64,000 nucleotides of DNA from Pseudooceanicola marinus (GCF_020177265.1 NZ_JAIVMC010000001.1:496001-560000), one strand, 5' to 3'; shown: positions 25,630 to 35,347, counted from the first letter of the stretch. Program-made: numbers and translations. Notes: a model not told the origin generated them from the letters alone.

Positions 25630-26637
25630 ATGGAACTCATCAACGCATTGGTGGCGCTGACCAATTACGTCATCATCCCGGCCACGGCCTATGGGGCGCA
25701 GCTGGCGCTCGGGGCGCTCGGGGTGACGCTGATCTACTCGATCCTGCGCTTCTCCAACTTCGCCCATGGCGACACCATGGCCTTCGGTACCGCCGTGGTG
25801 ATCCTGATCACTTGGGGCCTTCAGGCCATGGGCATCTCCTTCGGGCCGCTGCCAACGGCGCTGATCGCCCTGCCCTTCGGCATTGCGGTGACGGCCCTGA
25901 TGATGCTGGGCACCGACCGGGTGGTCTATCGCTACTACCGTCGCATCCGCGCCCAGCCGGTGGTGCTGGTCATGGTTTCAGTCGGCGTGATGTTCGTGAT
26001 GAACGCCCTGACCCGCTTCCTGATCGGCGTCGACCAGATCAACTTCGCCGATGGCGAACGCTTCATCATCTCCGCCCGAACCTGGAACCAGATGACGGGC
26101 ATGCGCGAGCCGCTGACCCTGCGCACCACCCAGGCGATCACCGTCGTCACGGCGGCGATCACTGTGGTGGCGCTGTTCTGGTTCCTTAACCGCACCCGCA
26201 CGGGCAAGTCGATGCGGGCGTTTTCCGACAACGAGGATCTGGCGCTGCTGTCCGGCATCGATCCTGACCGCGTGGTCAAGGTGACCTGGGTTCTGACGGC
26301 GGCCCTGGCGACGATCGCCGGCACGCTCTACGGGCTCGACAAGTCGTTCAAGGCCTTCACCTACTTCCAGATCGTCCTGCCGATCTTCGCCTCCGCCATC
26401 GTCGGCGGCATCGGCAACCCGGTGGGCGCCATCGTCGGCGGGTTCATCATCTCCTTCTCGGAGGTCGGGCTGACCTACGCCTGGAAGAAGGTGGCGGGTT
26501 ACCTGGTCCCCGCGTGGGAGCCCGACGGCCTCGTCCAGCTCCTGTCGACCGACTACAAGTTCGCGGTCAGCTTCGTGATCCTCATCCTCGTGCTGATCTT
26601 CCGTCCCACCGGTATCTTCAGGGGGAAAGTGGTATGA
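25630..26637 (+). CDS. livH: Liv-type ABC permease (LivH)
   Basis: A 335-residue permease with about 8 membrane helices. The LivH signature near the N-terminus is ALGALGVTLIYSILRFSNFAHGD. The GIDPDRVVKVTWVLTAALATIAG coupling region and GGIGNPVGAIVGGFIIS follow toward the C-terminus. It is longer than E. coli LivH owing to extended loops around 110-160. The 3' end overlaps the LivM start by ATGA. Confidence 0.92.
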   Translation: MELINALVALTNYVIIPATAYGAQLALGALGVTLIYSILRFSNFAHGDTMAFGTAVVILITWGLQAMGISFGPLPTALIALPFGIAVTALMMLGTDRVVYRYYRRIRAQPVVLVMVSVGVMFVMNALTRFLIGVDQINFADGERFIISARTWNQMTGMREPLTLRTTQAITVVTAAITVVALFWFLNRTRTGKSMRAFSDNEDLALLSGIDPDRVVKVTWVLTAALATIAGTLYGLDKSFKAFTYFQIVLPIFASAIVGGIGNPVGAIVGGFIISFSEVGLTYAWKKVAGYLVPAWEPDGLVQLLSTDYKFAVSFVILILVLIFRPTGIFRGKVV

Positions 26638-27965
26638 GCCCAACTCGTCAACCGGGCGACACCAGCCCGCTGCGCGCACCGCTGTTCTTTGCCATCCTCG
26701 CCCTGCTGATCCTGCTGGAGGGGCTGACCACGGGCTGGAACTCCGCCCTAGGCATCCTCAACATGGGGCTGATCTCGGCCATCATGGCGCTTGGCATCAA
26801 CCTGCAATGGGGCACCGCCGGGTTGTTCAACGCCGGCGCCATGGGGTTCCTGGCGCTTGGCGGCCTGGCGCCCGTGCTGATCTCGATGCCACCGACGCCC
26901 GGAGCCTTTGCCGCGGGCGGCATGGGCATCCTCACCGCCTTCGTCGTGGCAACCATCGCCCTGGTGTTGTCGGTCGTCACCTGGCGCCGCATGCCCAAGG
27001 GCCGCGCACGGGGGCTGGCGGTCACGGGCATCCTGCTGGTCGGCTTCTTCGTCTATCGCGCCCTCTTCGACCCGGCCGTCACCGCGATCGAGGCGATCAA
27101 CCCTTCCGCCGCCGGCAACCTCGGCGGGCTGGGTCTGCCCACGCTGATCTCCTGGCCCGTGGGCGCCCTGCTGGCCGCCGGCGCGGCCTGGCTCGTCGGC
27201 AAGACAGCCCTCGGCCTGCGCTCGGACTATCTCGCCATCGCGACCCTGGGCATCGCCGAGATCATCGTCGCCGTGCTGAAGAACGAGCAATGGCTGGACC
27301 GGGGCGTGCTGAACGTCAACGGCATCCCGCGCCCCTGGCCGGTGCCCTACGAGATCGACCTGCAGGCGCGCCCGGGCTTTGCCGAGAAGGCCCAGGCCTG
27401 GGGGCTGGATCCGACGCTTGCCTCGACCCTGCTGGTGAAGCTGGCCTTCCTGGCGCTTTTCATCGTGGTCATCCTGCTGCTGATCTGGGCCTCGGAAATG
27501 GCGTTGAAATCGCCCTGGGGCCGAATGATGCACGCCATCCGCGACAATGAGATCTCGGCGGCTGCCATGGGCAAGAACATCACCCGCCGTCACCTTCAGG
27601 TCTTCGTGCTGGGCTCGGCGGTGATCGGGCTGGCGGGCGCGATGATGATCTCTCTCGATGGGCAGATGACACCCTCCTCCTACAATCCGCTGCGCTACAC
27701 CTTCCTGATCCTTGTCATGGTCGTGGTCGGCGGCTCGGGCAGCAACTGGGGCTCGGTGCTGGGCGGCGTGCTGATCTGGTATCTCTGGGTCAAGGCCGGC
27801 GACTGGGGGCCGGAGATCATGCAGGTGGTCATGGGTCCGGTGCCCGAGGGCGATTTCAAGACCCACATGATCAACTCCGCCGCCCATATGCGGATGCTGT
27901 TGATGGGGATCCTGCTGCTGCTCGTGCTGCGCTTCAGCCCGCGCGGTCTGCTGCCGGAGAAGTGA
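26634..27965 (+). CDS. livM: Liv-type ABC permease (LivM)
   Basis: A 443-residue permease with around 10 helices. NLQWGTAGLFNAGAMGFLALG near residue 55 is the LivM counterpart of the LivH signature. LRSDYLAIATLGIAEII, then RDNEISAAAMGKN as coupling loop and VVVGGSGSNWGSVLGG near the end complete the pattern. It is longer than the ~300-residue short LivM forms because of inserted segments around 90-140. The ATG was chosen by its ATGA overlap with the LivH stop. Last gene of the operon, followed by a bidirectional terminator. Confidence 0.92.
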   Translation: MSPTRQPGDTSPLRAPLFFAILALLILLEGLTTGWNSALGILNMGLISAIMALGINLQWGTAGLFNAGAMGFLALGGLAPVLISMPPTPGAFAAGGMGILTAFVVATIALVLSVVTWRRMPKGRARGLAVTGILLVGFFVYRALFDPAVTAIEAINPSAAGNLGGLGLPTLISWPVGALLAAGAAWLVGKTALGLRSDYLAIATLGIAEIIVAVLKNEQWLDRGVLNVNGIPRPWPVPYEIDLQARPGFAEKAQAWGLDPTLASTLLVKLAFLALFIVVILLLIWASEMALKSPWGRMMHAIRDNEISAAAMGKNITRRHLQVFVLGSAVIGLAGAMMISLDGQMTPSSYNPLRYTFLILVMVVVGGSGSNWGSVLGGVLIWYLWVKAGDWGPEIMQVVMGPVPEGDFKTHMINSAAHMRMLLMGILLLLVLRFSPRGLLPEK

Positions 27966-27985
27966 ACCGCGCCAGCGCATGAACA

Positions 27986-28025
27986 AGAAAGGGGCCTACC
28001 GGATCGGCGGGCCCCTTTCTCTTTT
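27986..28025. terminator. bidirectional intrinsic terminator
   Basis: Arms AGAAAGGGGCC (27986-27996) and GGCCCCTTTCT (28010-28020), each flanked by A or T runs on its outer side. It lies between convergent genes and can serve the Liv operon and the siderophore operon alike. Confidence 0.9.
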
Positions 28026-28040
28026 CCACGATTGCGGCTC

Positions 28041-29036
28041 TTACCAATAGGCGGCGGCATAGACCTCGCGCTTGCCCAGCCCAGCCTCGGTCAGCCCTTC
28101 GCGCAACCCGGCGATGGCCGCACGGGGACCGGCCGCGAAGACGAAGCGATCCTCGGCGGGCACCTCTGCCCCGGCCAGGGTCGCGGCGAAATCGGGCCCC
28201 TCGGTCACGACCCACTGGACCTCCAGCCCCGCCGGATGATCCAAGGCCTGACGATCACCTGCGTCGGGCACAAACAGCACCGCGCGCCCCCGCGTCTCCT
28301 CGGGCAGCAGCGCCAGAAGCCGCGCGATGACCGGCACGGCGGTCGCATCCCCCATGAACAGTTGCCAGCCTTCGGCCCGTCGGCCCTGATCGCCGCCCGG
28401 GCCGGCCAGGATGACCTCGGCTCCTGGTGCCAGCTGCGCCGACCACTCCGTCACCGTGCCGCCCTCGTGCAGCACGATGTCGAAATCGAGATGCGGCACG
28501 CCGCCTTCGGTCCACAGGTTGCGAACCGTGTAGACCGGACGATGCCAGGCGGCGGCCCCTCCGGGCCAGACTGTGACCCCGTTGTCGTCGACCCCAGGCC
28601 AGCCGGCGCCCTCGGGGCCGAACAGCAGGCGAAAATGGAACCCCTCCGCCTCATCGAAGCGCGCCAGCTCAGGTCCCGCCAGCGTCACCCGCCGGAAGGT
28701 GGGCGAGATCCGTTCGACCCGCGCGACCCGTGCCAGCGACTGGTTGGCCGGGCGCGACACGGGGCGCTCCCCTTCCCATTCCGGGTTCAGCCCGCGCTCC
28801 ATCAACTCCTCGGTCAGGTAGTCGCGCAGCGCCTGCAGGTCGGAGGCGGTATCCGATTCCACCCGCATCCGTGCCGCTTTCCCCTGCCCGCTGACACTGA
28901 GGACACCGCCGATCATCTGCACGCGCAGCCGGTTCTCCGTCTCGGTGAAGGCCATGTCCCACTCCTGCGCCTGGGCGCGGATCACCTTGCGCAGCGCCTG
29001 CGCCGGCACCTTCAGGTCGGTTTCCACATGGATCAT
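28041..29036 (-). CDS. siderophore-interacting protein, FAD-dependent ferric reductase type
   Basis: A 331-residue protein. A ~90-residue N-terminal DUF2218-like segment (HVETDLKVPAQALRKVIRAQ) is followed by the ViuB/YqjH SIP domain with RVERISPTFRRVTLAGPEL and the FAD-binding RPVYTVRNL motif. The NAD(P)H part has ILAGPGGDQGRR, FMGDATAVPVIARLLALLP, and the family-typical tail REVYAAAYW. SIPs reduce ferric siderophores in the cytoplasm to free iron. It is last in the operon, overlapping the ATPase stop, which fits a role after import. Confidence 0.92.
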   Translation of the reverse strand: MIHVETDLKVPAQALRKVIRAQAQEWDMAFTETENRLRVQMIGGVLSVSGQGKAARMRVESDTASDLQALRDYLTEELMERGLNPEWEGERPVSRPANQSLARVARVERISPTFRRVTLAGPELARFDEAEGFHFRLLFGPEGAGWPGVDDNGVTVWPGGAAAWHRPVYTVRNLWTEGGVPHLDFDIVLHEGGTVTEWSAQLAPGAEVILAGPGGDQGRRAEGWQLFMGDATAVPVIARLLALLPEETRGRAVLFVPDAGDRQALDHPAGLEVQWVVTEGPDFAATLAGAEVPAEDRFVFAAGPRAAIAGLREGLTEAGLGKREVYAAAYW

Positions 29037-29857
29037 CGGCGTGCCTCCTCTCGTTCGTTCGCGCGCAGGCCATGGCGGCCCAGCGGGATCATCAGCGGGC
29101 GCCCGCTGACCGGATCGTCCATCACCCGCGCCTCCAGGTCAAAGACGGCGCGCAGCATCGTTTCGGTCAGGACCTCCCCGGGGGCACCCTCGGCATGGAT
29201 CTCGCCCGCGCGCATCGCCACCAGCCGGTCGGCATAGCGGGCGGCCAGGTTCAGCTCGTGCAGGACCATCACGATGGTCGTGCCGCGACGGCGGTTGAGG
29301 TCGGTCAGCAGGTCCAGAACCTCGACCTGGTGATTGACGTCCAGGTAGGTCGTCGGCTCGTCCAGCAGCAGCACCTCGGTCTGCTGGGCCAGGGCCATGG
29401 CGATCCAGACCCGTTGGCGCTGACCGCCCGACAGGGCCGCGACCTCTCGCTCGGCCAGGGCATCGGTGCCCGTGAGTTCCAGCGCCTCGGCCACGGCGGC
29501 CTCGTCCTGGGCCGACCAGCCGCCAAAGATACCCTGGTGCGGATGGCGCCCCCGGCTGACCAGATCCAGCACGGTAATCGCCTCCGGCGCCTGGGGGGCC
29601 TGAGGCAGCAGACCGAGCCGGCGGGCCAGCGCGCGGGGGGCCGTGGCATGGACGGAGGTCCCGTCCAGCAGCACCTCGCCCGACTCCGGCGTCAACAGCC
29701 GAGACATGGCGCGCAAGAGCGTGGACTTGCCGCAGGCGTTGGCGCCGACGATGGCGGTGATCTGGCCCGGCGCGATCTCCAGGTCGATCCCCTTGAGGAT
29801 GCGCGCGCCGCCATAGCCTGCGGCCAAGGCGCGGATGGACAGGCTTTCGACGCTCAC
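29033..29857 (-). CDS. ferric-siderophore ABC transporter ATPase (FecE/FepC type)
   Basis: A 274-residue ATPase starting at GTG; the GTGA overlap with the permease stop and a GGAGG site 7 bases upstream fix the start. Walker A is GANACGKSTLL, the Q-loop region LGLLPQAPQAPEAITVLDLV, the signature LSGGQRQRVWIAMALAQ, Walker B LLLDEPTTYLDV and the H-loop VLHELNLAARYAD, all of the iron-siderophore subfamily. The frame stays open far upstream inside the permease gene but only in shadow sequence. It energises the FecCD-type permease pair. Confidence 0.92.
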   Translation of the reverse strand: MSVESLSIRALAAGYGGARILKGIDLEIAPGQITAIVGANACGKSTLLRAMSRLLTPESGEVLLDGTSVHATAPRALARRLGLLPQAPQAPEAITVLDLVSRGRHPHQGIFGGWSAQDEAAVAEALELTGTDALAEREVAALSGGQRQRVWIAMALAQQTEVLLLDEPTTYLDVNHQVEVLDLLTDLNRRRGTTIVMVLHELNLAARYADRLVAMRAGEIHAEGAPGEVLTETMLRAVFDLEARVMDDPVSGRPLMIPLGRHGLRANEREEARR

Positions 29858-30882
29858 AGGCCACCTCCGGTTCGATTGCTGCGGATGATGAGGAAAAGCA
29901 GGTAGGGCGCGCCCAGCACGCCCGTGACGATGCCGACGGGATAGCGCGCGGGCAGCCAGAACTGCCCGGCGTAATCCGCCGTCAGCACCAGAACCGCCCC
30001 GACCAGCGCGGCCGGCAGCAGCAGCGATCCGTCCCGCCCAGTCATCCGCGCCGCGATCGGCCCCGACAGGAAGGCGACGAAGGCCACCGGCCCGACCATG
30101 GCGGTGGCCACGGCCACCAGCCCCACGGCGGCCACCACCACGGCGGCACGGACCGCGCCGGTGCGCACGCCCAGCCCCGCGGCCGTTTCGTCGCCCATGC
30201 GCATGACCTCCAGCGCCGGCGCGGCGATCAGCAGCACGCCGCCGCAGATCGCCAGGGCCGCCAGCAGTGGCAGCGCCTGCTCCAGCTGGACGCCGTTCAG
30301 GCTGCCGGTCATCCAGCGCATGGCGGCCTGCAAGGTCCAGCTTTCGGCCTGGGACAGCATGTAGGCGGTCAGGCTTTGCATCATGCCCGACAGCCCGATC
30401 CCCACCAGGATCAGCCGCGCGCCCGCCACGCCCTGGCGCCAGGACAGCAGGTAGATCAGCAGGGCAATGCCCAGACCGGCGGTCACCGCGACCACGGCCA
30501 CGGGCAGCCCCGCAAGCCCCAGAACGGTGATGGCAAAAACCGCCGCGGCGGAGGCGCCGGCGCTGATACCGATAATGTCGGGGCTGGCCAGCGGGTTGCG
30601 CAGCAGGGTCTGGAAGGCGGCGCCCCCCATGCCGAAACTCAGCCCTGCCAGCGCGCCCACCACGGCCCGCGGCAGGCGCAGTTGCAGGACGGTGAAACCC
30701 GCACCGGGCACCGCCTCGCCTCCCAGCACCCGCAAGACCGTGGCGGGCGGGGTGAAGCTCTGCCCGAGCGACAGGATCAGCGCGCAAAGCGCCAGCACCA
30801 GCATCGCGCAGAGCCCGAGGAACCGCAGGCGCCGCGTCAGCCGCGCGCGGCGCTGCCGCTGGATACCCGCCGCCCCGCTCAC
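29854..30882 (-). CDS. FecCD-family siderophore ABC permease, second subunit
   Basis: A 342-residue FecCD/BtuC-type permease with 9-10 helices. It contains RLPRAVVGALAGLSFGMGGAAFQTLLRNPLASPDIIGISAGA, the signature of this family, and the coupling loop near residue 235 (GDETAAGLGVRTGAVRAAVV). The sequence ends in GAPYLLFLIIRSNR. It overlaps the preceding permease gene by 4 bases and the ATPase gene by 4. With its paralogue it should form the heterodimeric channel for a ferric siderophore. Confidence 0.92.
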   Translation of the reverse strand: MSGAAGIQRQRRARLTRRLRFLGLCAMLVLALCALILSLGQSFTPPATVLRVLGGEAVPGAGFTVLQLRLPRAVVGALAGLSFGMGGAAFQTLLRNPLASPDIIGISAGASAAAVFAITVLGLAGLPVAVVAVTAGLGIALLIYLLSWRQGVAGARLILVGIGLSGMMQSLTAYMLSQAESWTLQAAMRWMTGSLNGVQLEQALPLLAALAICGGVLLIAAPALEVMRMGDETAAGLGVRTGAVRAAVVVAAVGLVAVATAMVGPVAFVAFLSGPIAARMTGRDGSLLLPAALVGAVLVLTADYAGQFWLPARYPVGIVTGVLGAPYLLFLIIRSNRTGGGL

Positions 30883-31880
30883 AGCGCCGCCACCCGGCCG
30901 CGCCGCACGATCCAGATGAAGACCGGCCCGCCGATCAGCGCGGTGACGATGCCCACGTCGATCTCGGACGGGCGTGCGACGAGGCGGCCCAGCACGTCGG
31001 CGCCCGTCAGCAGCGCCGCGCCGGTCAGCGCGGAGGCAGGCAGAACGCGGCGATAGTCGCCGCCCAGGATAGCGCGGCAGGCGTGCGGCACGACGAGGCC
31101 CACGAAACCGATGGGTCCGCAGGCCGCCGTTGTAGCCCCGCAGAGCAGGATCGCGCCGCCCGCGGACATGGCCCGCGCAACCGCCACGCTTTCGCCGAGG
31201 CCCGTCGCCGCCTCCTCGCCCAGGGCCAGCAGGTTCAGCCGCCGGGGCGAGGCCAGCACGATCACCCCGCCCAGCACCAGCGCGGGCAGCACCGGGGTGA
31301 TCTGCGAAAAGGTCGCGCCGCCGACGCCGCCGACCAGCCAGGATTGCACCAGCCCGCCGATGTCGGCCCGCGGCAGGACGACGGCGGTGGTGAAGGACAC
31401 CAGCGCGGCGGTGACAGCCGCCCCCGACAGCGCCAGCTTCAGCGGTGTCGCGCCCCCGGCGCCAAGCGCCGCGATCAGGTAGACGATGATACCGGCGCCC
31501 CCCGCGCCCAACACGGCGGTCCCGATGTACAGCGCGGCACTGTCGATGTTGAACCAGGCGATGCCGATGACGATGGCCAGCGCCGCACCCGCATTGACCC
31601 CCAGAAGCCCCGGGTCGGCCAGCGGGTTGCGTGTCACGCCCTGCATCGCGGCCCCGGCCAGCCCAAGGGCTGCCCCGGCCAGCAGGGCCATCAGCGTGCG
31701 CGGAATACGGGCGGCGACGGCGGCCTGGCCGATGGTCTCAACCTGGCCTTGCAGCGCCGACAGGATATCGGCCAGTGCCACGCCACGCGCGCCCAGCCCC
31801 ACCGACAGCATCGCCGTCAGCAGGACCAGCGCGGCGATGCCCAGCATCGCCCTGCGGCTCTGCGTCCGCGTCCCTGTCAT
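30879..31880 (-). CDS. FecCD-family siderophore ABC permease, first subunit
   Basis: A 333-residue permease. Hallmarks are RIPRTLMALLAGAALGLAGAAMQGVTRNPLADPGLLGVNAGA, the loop LALGEEAATGLGESV, and the C-terminal GGPVFIWIVRRGRVA. It is the paralogue of the next gene and lies 24 bases after the binding-protein gene. The pair order binding protein, permease, permease, ATPase matches Fep/Fec-type siderophore importers. Confidence 0.92.
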   Translation of the reverse strand: MTGTRTQSRRAMLGIAALVLLTAMLSVGLGARGVALADILSALQGQVETIGQAAVAARIPRTLMALLAGAALGLAGAAMQGVTRNPLADPGLLGVNAGAALAIVIGIAWFNIDSAALYIGTAVLGAGGAGIIVYLIAALGAGGATPLKLALSGAAVTAALVSFTTAVVLPRADIGGLVQSWLVGGVGGATFSQITPVLPALVLGGVIVLASPRRLNLLALGEEAATGLGESVAVARAMSAGGAILLCGATTAACGPIGFVGLVVPHACRAILGGDYRRVLPASALTGAALLTGADVLGRLVARPSEIDVGIVTALIGGPVFIWIVRRGRVAAL

Positions 31881-31904
31881 CGCTGCACCCTCATGCCGGT
31901 CGGA

Positions 31905-32894
31905 TCACTCCGCCCCGGCCAGCGCCGCGGAAAGCTGCGCGGCGTAGTCGTCCAGCACCCAAGGCAGCGATAGCGGCGTGGGATTGGCCGCCGTGCCCAT
32001 GGCATCGTTGCCCAGAAGAACAAGCCCGCCCTTGGCCACCGCCGGCAGATGCGCCGTCAGCGCATTCTCCGCCAGTCCCGCGCGCAGATCCTCGCCGCCG
32101 TAGGTCACCAGCAGGTCCACGTCGTCCAGCAGGTCGATCCGCTCGGCGCTGATCTCGCCCGCGAAGGCGCCGCTTTCGGCGGTCTCGGCGATGAAGGCGG
32201 GCGACGTCAGCCCCAGGTCATGGAAGAAGCGCACGCGCGGGTCGTTGTCGGTGTAAAAGGAGATCCGGCTCAGGTCCGTCGGCGCGAGGTGGGTGACGAA
32301 CATCGCGGTCTTGCCCTCGAACTCGGGATGGGCGGCACGGGTCGCGGCGATCTCCCCCTCGATCCGGTCGATCAGCGCAGTGCCCTCCTCGGCCATCCCC
32401 ATGCCGGCGGCATTCAGCCGGATCATGTCGCGCCAGCCGGTGGCCCAGGGGCCTTCGGGAAAGGCGACCACCGGGGCGATCATCGACAGGGTGTCGTAGT
32501 CCTGCCGGCTGAGCCCGGAATAGGCCGCCAGGATCACGTCGGGCTGGGTCGCCGCCACGGCCTCGAAGTCGATCCCGTCGCCCTCATCGTAAAGGCGCGG
32601 CACCTCGGCGCCCAGTTCATCCAGCGCGGCCTTCACCCAGGGCAGCAACCCGTCGCCATCCGCATCGCCGAAATTGGCCGCCGCCATGCCCACGGGCACG
32701 ACGCCCAGGGCCAGGGGCACCTCGTGGTTGGCCCAGCTGACCGTCGCCACGCGCTGCGGCCTGGCCGGGATCACCGTCTCGCCGTAGGCATGGGCGACCC
32801 GCAGCGGAAACTCCTGCGCCATGGCGCCCGGCGCCAGGGCGGTCAGACCAAGGGCCAGTGAAGACAGGCAAAGGGCGCGGCGAGACAGGCGCAT
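31905..32894 (-). CDS. ferric-siderophore ABC transporter substrate-binding protein
   Basis: A 329-residue type III periplasmic binding protein. Signal peptide at 1-26 (AMA-QE); then VIPARPQRVATVSWANHEVPLALG, the family N-lobe, and EAVAATQPDVILAAYSGLS with the long linking helix. The C-lobe includes VDLLVTYGGEDLRAGL. The ATG at 32894 was chosen for its signal peptide and the GGAGG ribosome site 8 bases upstream. It is first in the siderophore ABC operon and divergent from a TonB receptor. It resembles the iron-siderophore FepB/FhuD-like group; the ligand is unknown. Confidence 0.92.
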   Translation of the reverse strand: MRLSRRALCLSSLALGLTALAPGAMAQEFPLRVAHAYGETVIPARPQRVATVSWANHEVPLALGVVPVGMAAANFGDADGDGLLPWVKAALDELGAEVPRLYDEGDGIDFEAVAATQPDVILAAYSGLSRQDYDTLSMIAPVVAFPEGPWATGWRDMIRLNAAGMGMAEEGTALIDRIEGEIAATRAAHPEFEGKTAMFVTHLAPTDLSRISFYTDNDPRVRFFHDLGLTSPAFIAETAESGAFAGEISAERIDLLDDVDLLVTYGGEDLRAGLAENALTAHLPAVAKGGLVLLGNDAMGTAANPTPLSLPWVLDDYAAQLSAALAGAE

Positions 32895-33163
32895 GAGGGG
32901 GCCTCCAATGTTTACTTTTTCGCTCAGATACGTGCCAAACCCCAGCATAGCAAGCATCTGGCGCGCCCCGGCCAAGGGTTTCCCGGCGCTTAGGCGGTAA
33001 TTCCGACAAAATGCGTAAGTTTCTTCTATACGGGCTGAGATCCAGTCGCTAGATCCCCGTGCCGTGACCGACGGCTTCACTCCCGCTTCGGCCCGCAGCC
33101 ATTCCGACGCCTCCGCCTCGGCCAGCCATCCTGCCCTCTCATGTCACGAAGGAGCTCCCCGAG
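32895..33163. promoter_or_regulatory. divergent promoter region of siderophore operons
   Basis: The 269 bases between the binding-protein gene and the TonB receptor gene carry AT-rich patches at 32906-32930 and 32997-33032 (including TATACG at 33027). I could not place a convincing iron-regulator operator (Fur, RirA or Irr type) by eye. Confidence 0.5.
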
Positions 33164-35272
33164 TTGACCCTGTTCCCCGTTTCCACAGCCCCGAGCCGCG
33201 CCACGCTGCTGCGCGCCGGCTGCGCCACCCTCGCCCTTCTGGCCGCCCATCCCGCGCTGGCCCAGCAGGCCGCCCAGGACGATGACGGCGCCTTCCGCCT
33301 CTCGCCCATCCACGTCGATGGCACCGCCGAGGCCGATGACGACGCCGACAACACCGTCGCCCGCGAAATGTCGGTGGGCGGCAAGGTCGCGACCAGCATC
33401 CAAGACACGCCCGCCTCCGTCTCGGTCATCACCGAGAAGGAGATCGAGATGCGCGATGCCGACACGCTGGAAGAGGTGCTGCAGTATTCGCCCGGCATCC
33501 ACACGGACTATTACGGCACCGACGACCGCAACGACTACGTGCAGATCCGCGGCTTCGCCGCCACGACCTATCGCGACGGCATGACCCTGGGCACGATGCG
33601 CGGCATGCGCGAAGACCCCTATGCCTACGAGCGGGTAGAGGTGCTGCGCGGCGCCAACTCCACCCTCTTCGGGCCGGCGGATCCGGGCGGGTCGATCAAC
33701 TTCGTCTCCAAGACGCCGAAATTCGAGAGCTTCGGCACCGGCTACCTGACCTTCGGTTCCTTCGATCACAAGGAGGTCGGCGTCGACTTCGGCAACGTGC
33801 TGAACGAGGCGGGCACGCTGGCCTACCGCGTCACCGCGCGGCGCCAGGACAGCGATCTGGAATACGATCACTCGCAGGACGACCAGACCCTGCTGATGGG
33901 GTCCATCGCCTGGGAGCCGACCGACTACACGCGCCTCAGCCTGGTGATCGACCACGTCGATCGCGACGGCACCCCGAACAGCGGTGGCTACCCGCTGGAC
34001 CGCGAGTACAGCCGTGACGACTTCTTCGGCGAGCCCAATTTCAACTTCCACGAAGTCGAGCGCACCAGCGGCACCCTGATGTTCGAACATGAGTTCATGA
34101 ACGGGCTGAAGCTGAACGCCAACCTGCGCTACAGCGACTACGACAACAACTTCGGCTACGTCTACCTGACCGATGAGGCCGGGCGCGTCGGCGACATGGT
34201 GGATCGTGATTTCTTCGGCACCGACAGCCATGCCGAGGAATGGATCGGCAACGTCATCGTGCAGTACGACGCCGCCTTCGGCCGTTTTGAAAGCAACACC
34301 CTGGCCGGCCTGGAATTCCGCGAGGCCGAAACCAGCTCCTCGTCGATCTACGGCGATGCCGGCGCCATCGACGTCACCGACCCGGTCTACACCGGCGGTC
34401 CGGTGAACCCCGTGCCCTATACCTCGGACGAGACCGAGCAGAGCACCCGGGCGCTCTTCGTGACGCAGAACCTGTCCTTCGATGATCGCATCATCGGCAC
34501 GATTGGCCTGCGCCGCGACTGGCTGGACCTGGAAAGCGCCACCGGCAGCGACGACTTCGACGAAACCTCGATGCGCGCGGCGCTGACCTACAAGTTCACC
34601 GATGAGGTCTCCGCCTACGCTTCCTACGTGGAATCCGTGGCACCGCCCTCGATCGGCACCACCCCGGAACGCGGCGAGCAGTACGAGATCGGCGTGAAAT
34701 ACGCCCCCCTCGGCTCCAACGCGCTGTTCTCCGCCTCGGTCTACGACCTGACGCGCAAGGACGTGACCATCGCCGTGGTCCAGCCCGGCGGCGGGATCGA
34801 ACGGGAAACCGTCGGCGAGAACCGCGTGCGCGGCCTCGACCTGGAAGCGCGGATGGAGATGACCGATCGCTTCACCCTGATGGCCTCCTATTCCTACCTC
34901 GACAGCAAGGTCACCGAAGGGACGCTGCGTGACGGCACGCCGCTGGATGGCAACCGTTTCACCCAGGTGCCGGAAACCATCGCCTCGATCTATGGTACCT
35001 ACACGATGCCCGGTGCGGGCCGTCGTGGCGACATGACCCTGGGACTGGGCGCGCGCTACATCGGGTCCTACTACTACGATGCGGCCAACACCGGCAAAAG
35101 CGATGACGCGCTGCTGTTTGATGCCTCGGTCAGCTACGAGGTGGCCGATCAGACCGATCTGCGCCTGAACGTGTCGAACCTCTTCGACGAACAGCACGTC
35201 GTGGGCTCGGGCACCGCGGACTACTACAACCCGGGCCGCGAGGTCGCGGTGACCCTGGCGAAGTCCTGGTAA
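33164..35272 (+). CDS. TonB-dependent siderophore receptor (FhuA/FoxA-like group)
   Basis: A 702-residue outer-membrane receptor. It starts at TTG; AAGGAG lies 9 bases upstream and the nearby ATG at 33141 is out of frame. The signal peptide ends at about residue 33 (ALAQQ). The plug has the siderophore-receptor pattern DTPASVSVITEKEIEMRDADTLEEVLQ, VQIRGF, YERVEVLRGANSTLFGPADPGGSINFVSKTP. The barrel ends in EVAVTLAKSW with C-terminal aromatic residue. This matches hydroxamate-type receptors. It is divergent from the matching ABC importer and next to an AraC regulator. Confidence 0.92.
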   Translation: MTLFPVSTAPSRATLLRAGCATLALLAAHPALAQQAAQDDDGAFRLSPIHVDGTAEADDDADNTVAREMSVGGKVATSIQDTPASVSVITEKEIEMRDADTLEEVLQYSPGIHTDYYGTDDRNDYVQIRGFAATTYRDGMTLGTMRGMREDPYAYERVEVLRGANSTLFGPADPGGSINFVSKTPKFESFGTGYLTFGSFDHKEVGVDFGNVLNEAGTLAYRVTARRQDSDLEYDHSQDDQTLLMGSIAWEPTDYTRLSLVIDHVDRDGTPNSGGYPLDREYSRDDFFGEPNFNFHEVERTSGTLMFEHEFMNGLKLNANLRYSDYDNNFGYVYLTDEAGRVGDMVDRDFFGTDSHAEEWIGNVIVQYDAAFGRFESNTLAGLEFREAETSSSSIYGDAGAIDVTDPVYTGGPVNPVPYTSDETEQSTRALFVTQNLSFDDRIIGTIGLRRDWLDLESATGSDDFDETSMRAALTYKFTDEVSAYASYVESVAPPSIGTTPERGEQYEIGVKYAPLGSNALFSASVYDLTRKDVTIAVVQPGGGIERETVGENRVRGLDLEARMEMTDRFTLMASYSYLDSKVTEGTLRDGTPLDGNRFTQVPETIASIYGTYTMPGAGRRGDMTLGLGARYIGSYYYDAANTGKSDDALLFDASVSYEVADQTDLRLNVSNLFDEQHVVGSGTADYYNPGREVAVTLAKSW

Positions 35273-35295
35273 CACGCCCCTGCGCCAACAGATCG

Positions 35296-35325
35296 GGCCC
35301 ATCCCTCCGGGGGTGGGCCTTTTTC
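35296..35325 (+). terminator. intrinsic terminator after TonB receptor
   Basis: A 10-pair stem with one T-G wobble (GGCCCATCCC and GGGGTGGGCC) and TTTTT, 24 bases past the stop. Confidence 0.9.
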
Positions 35326-35347
35326 GTTTCAGCGAAAGTAGGCGGGA

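Noticed and set aside
29858-30787. Long N-terminal extension of the siderophore ATPase frame
   Set aside because: It lies inside the permease gene and encodes Arg/Gly/Ala-rich shadow sequence. The GTG at 29857 with GGAGG and stop overlap is the better start.
33077-35302. A 741-codon minus-strand open frame opposite the TonB receptor
   Set aside because: The plus strand encodes a complete receptor with plug, barrel and terminator; the antisense product is low-complexity Val/Gly/His-rich.
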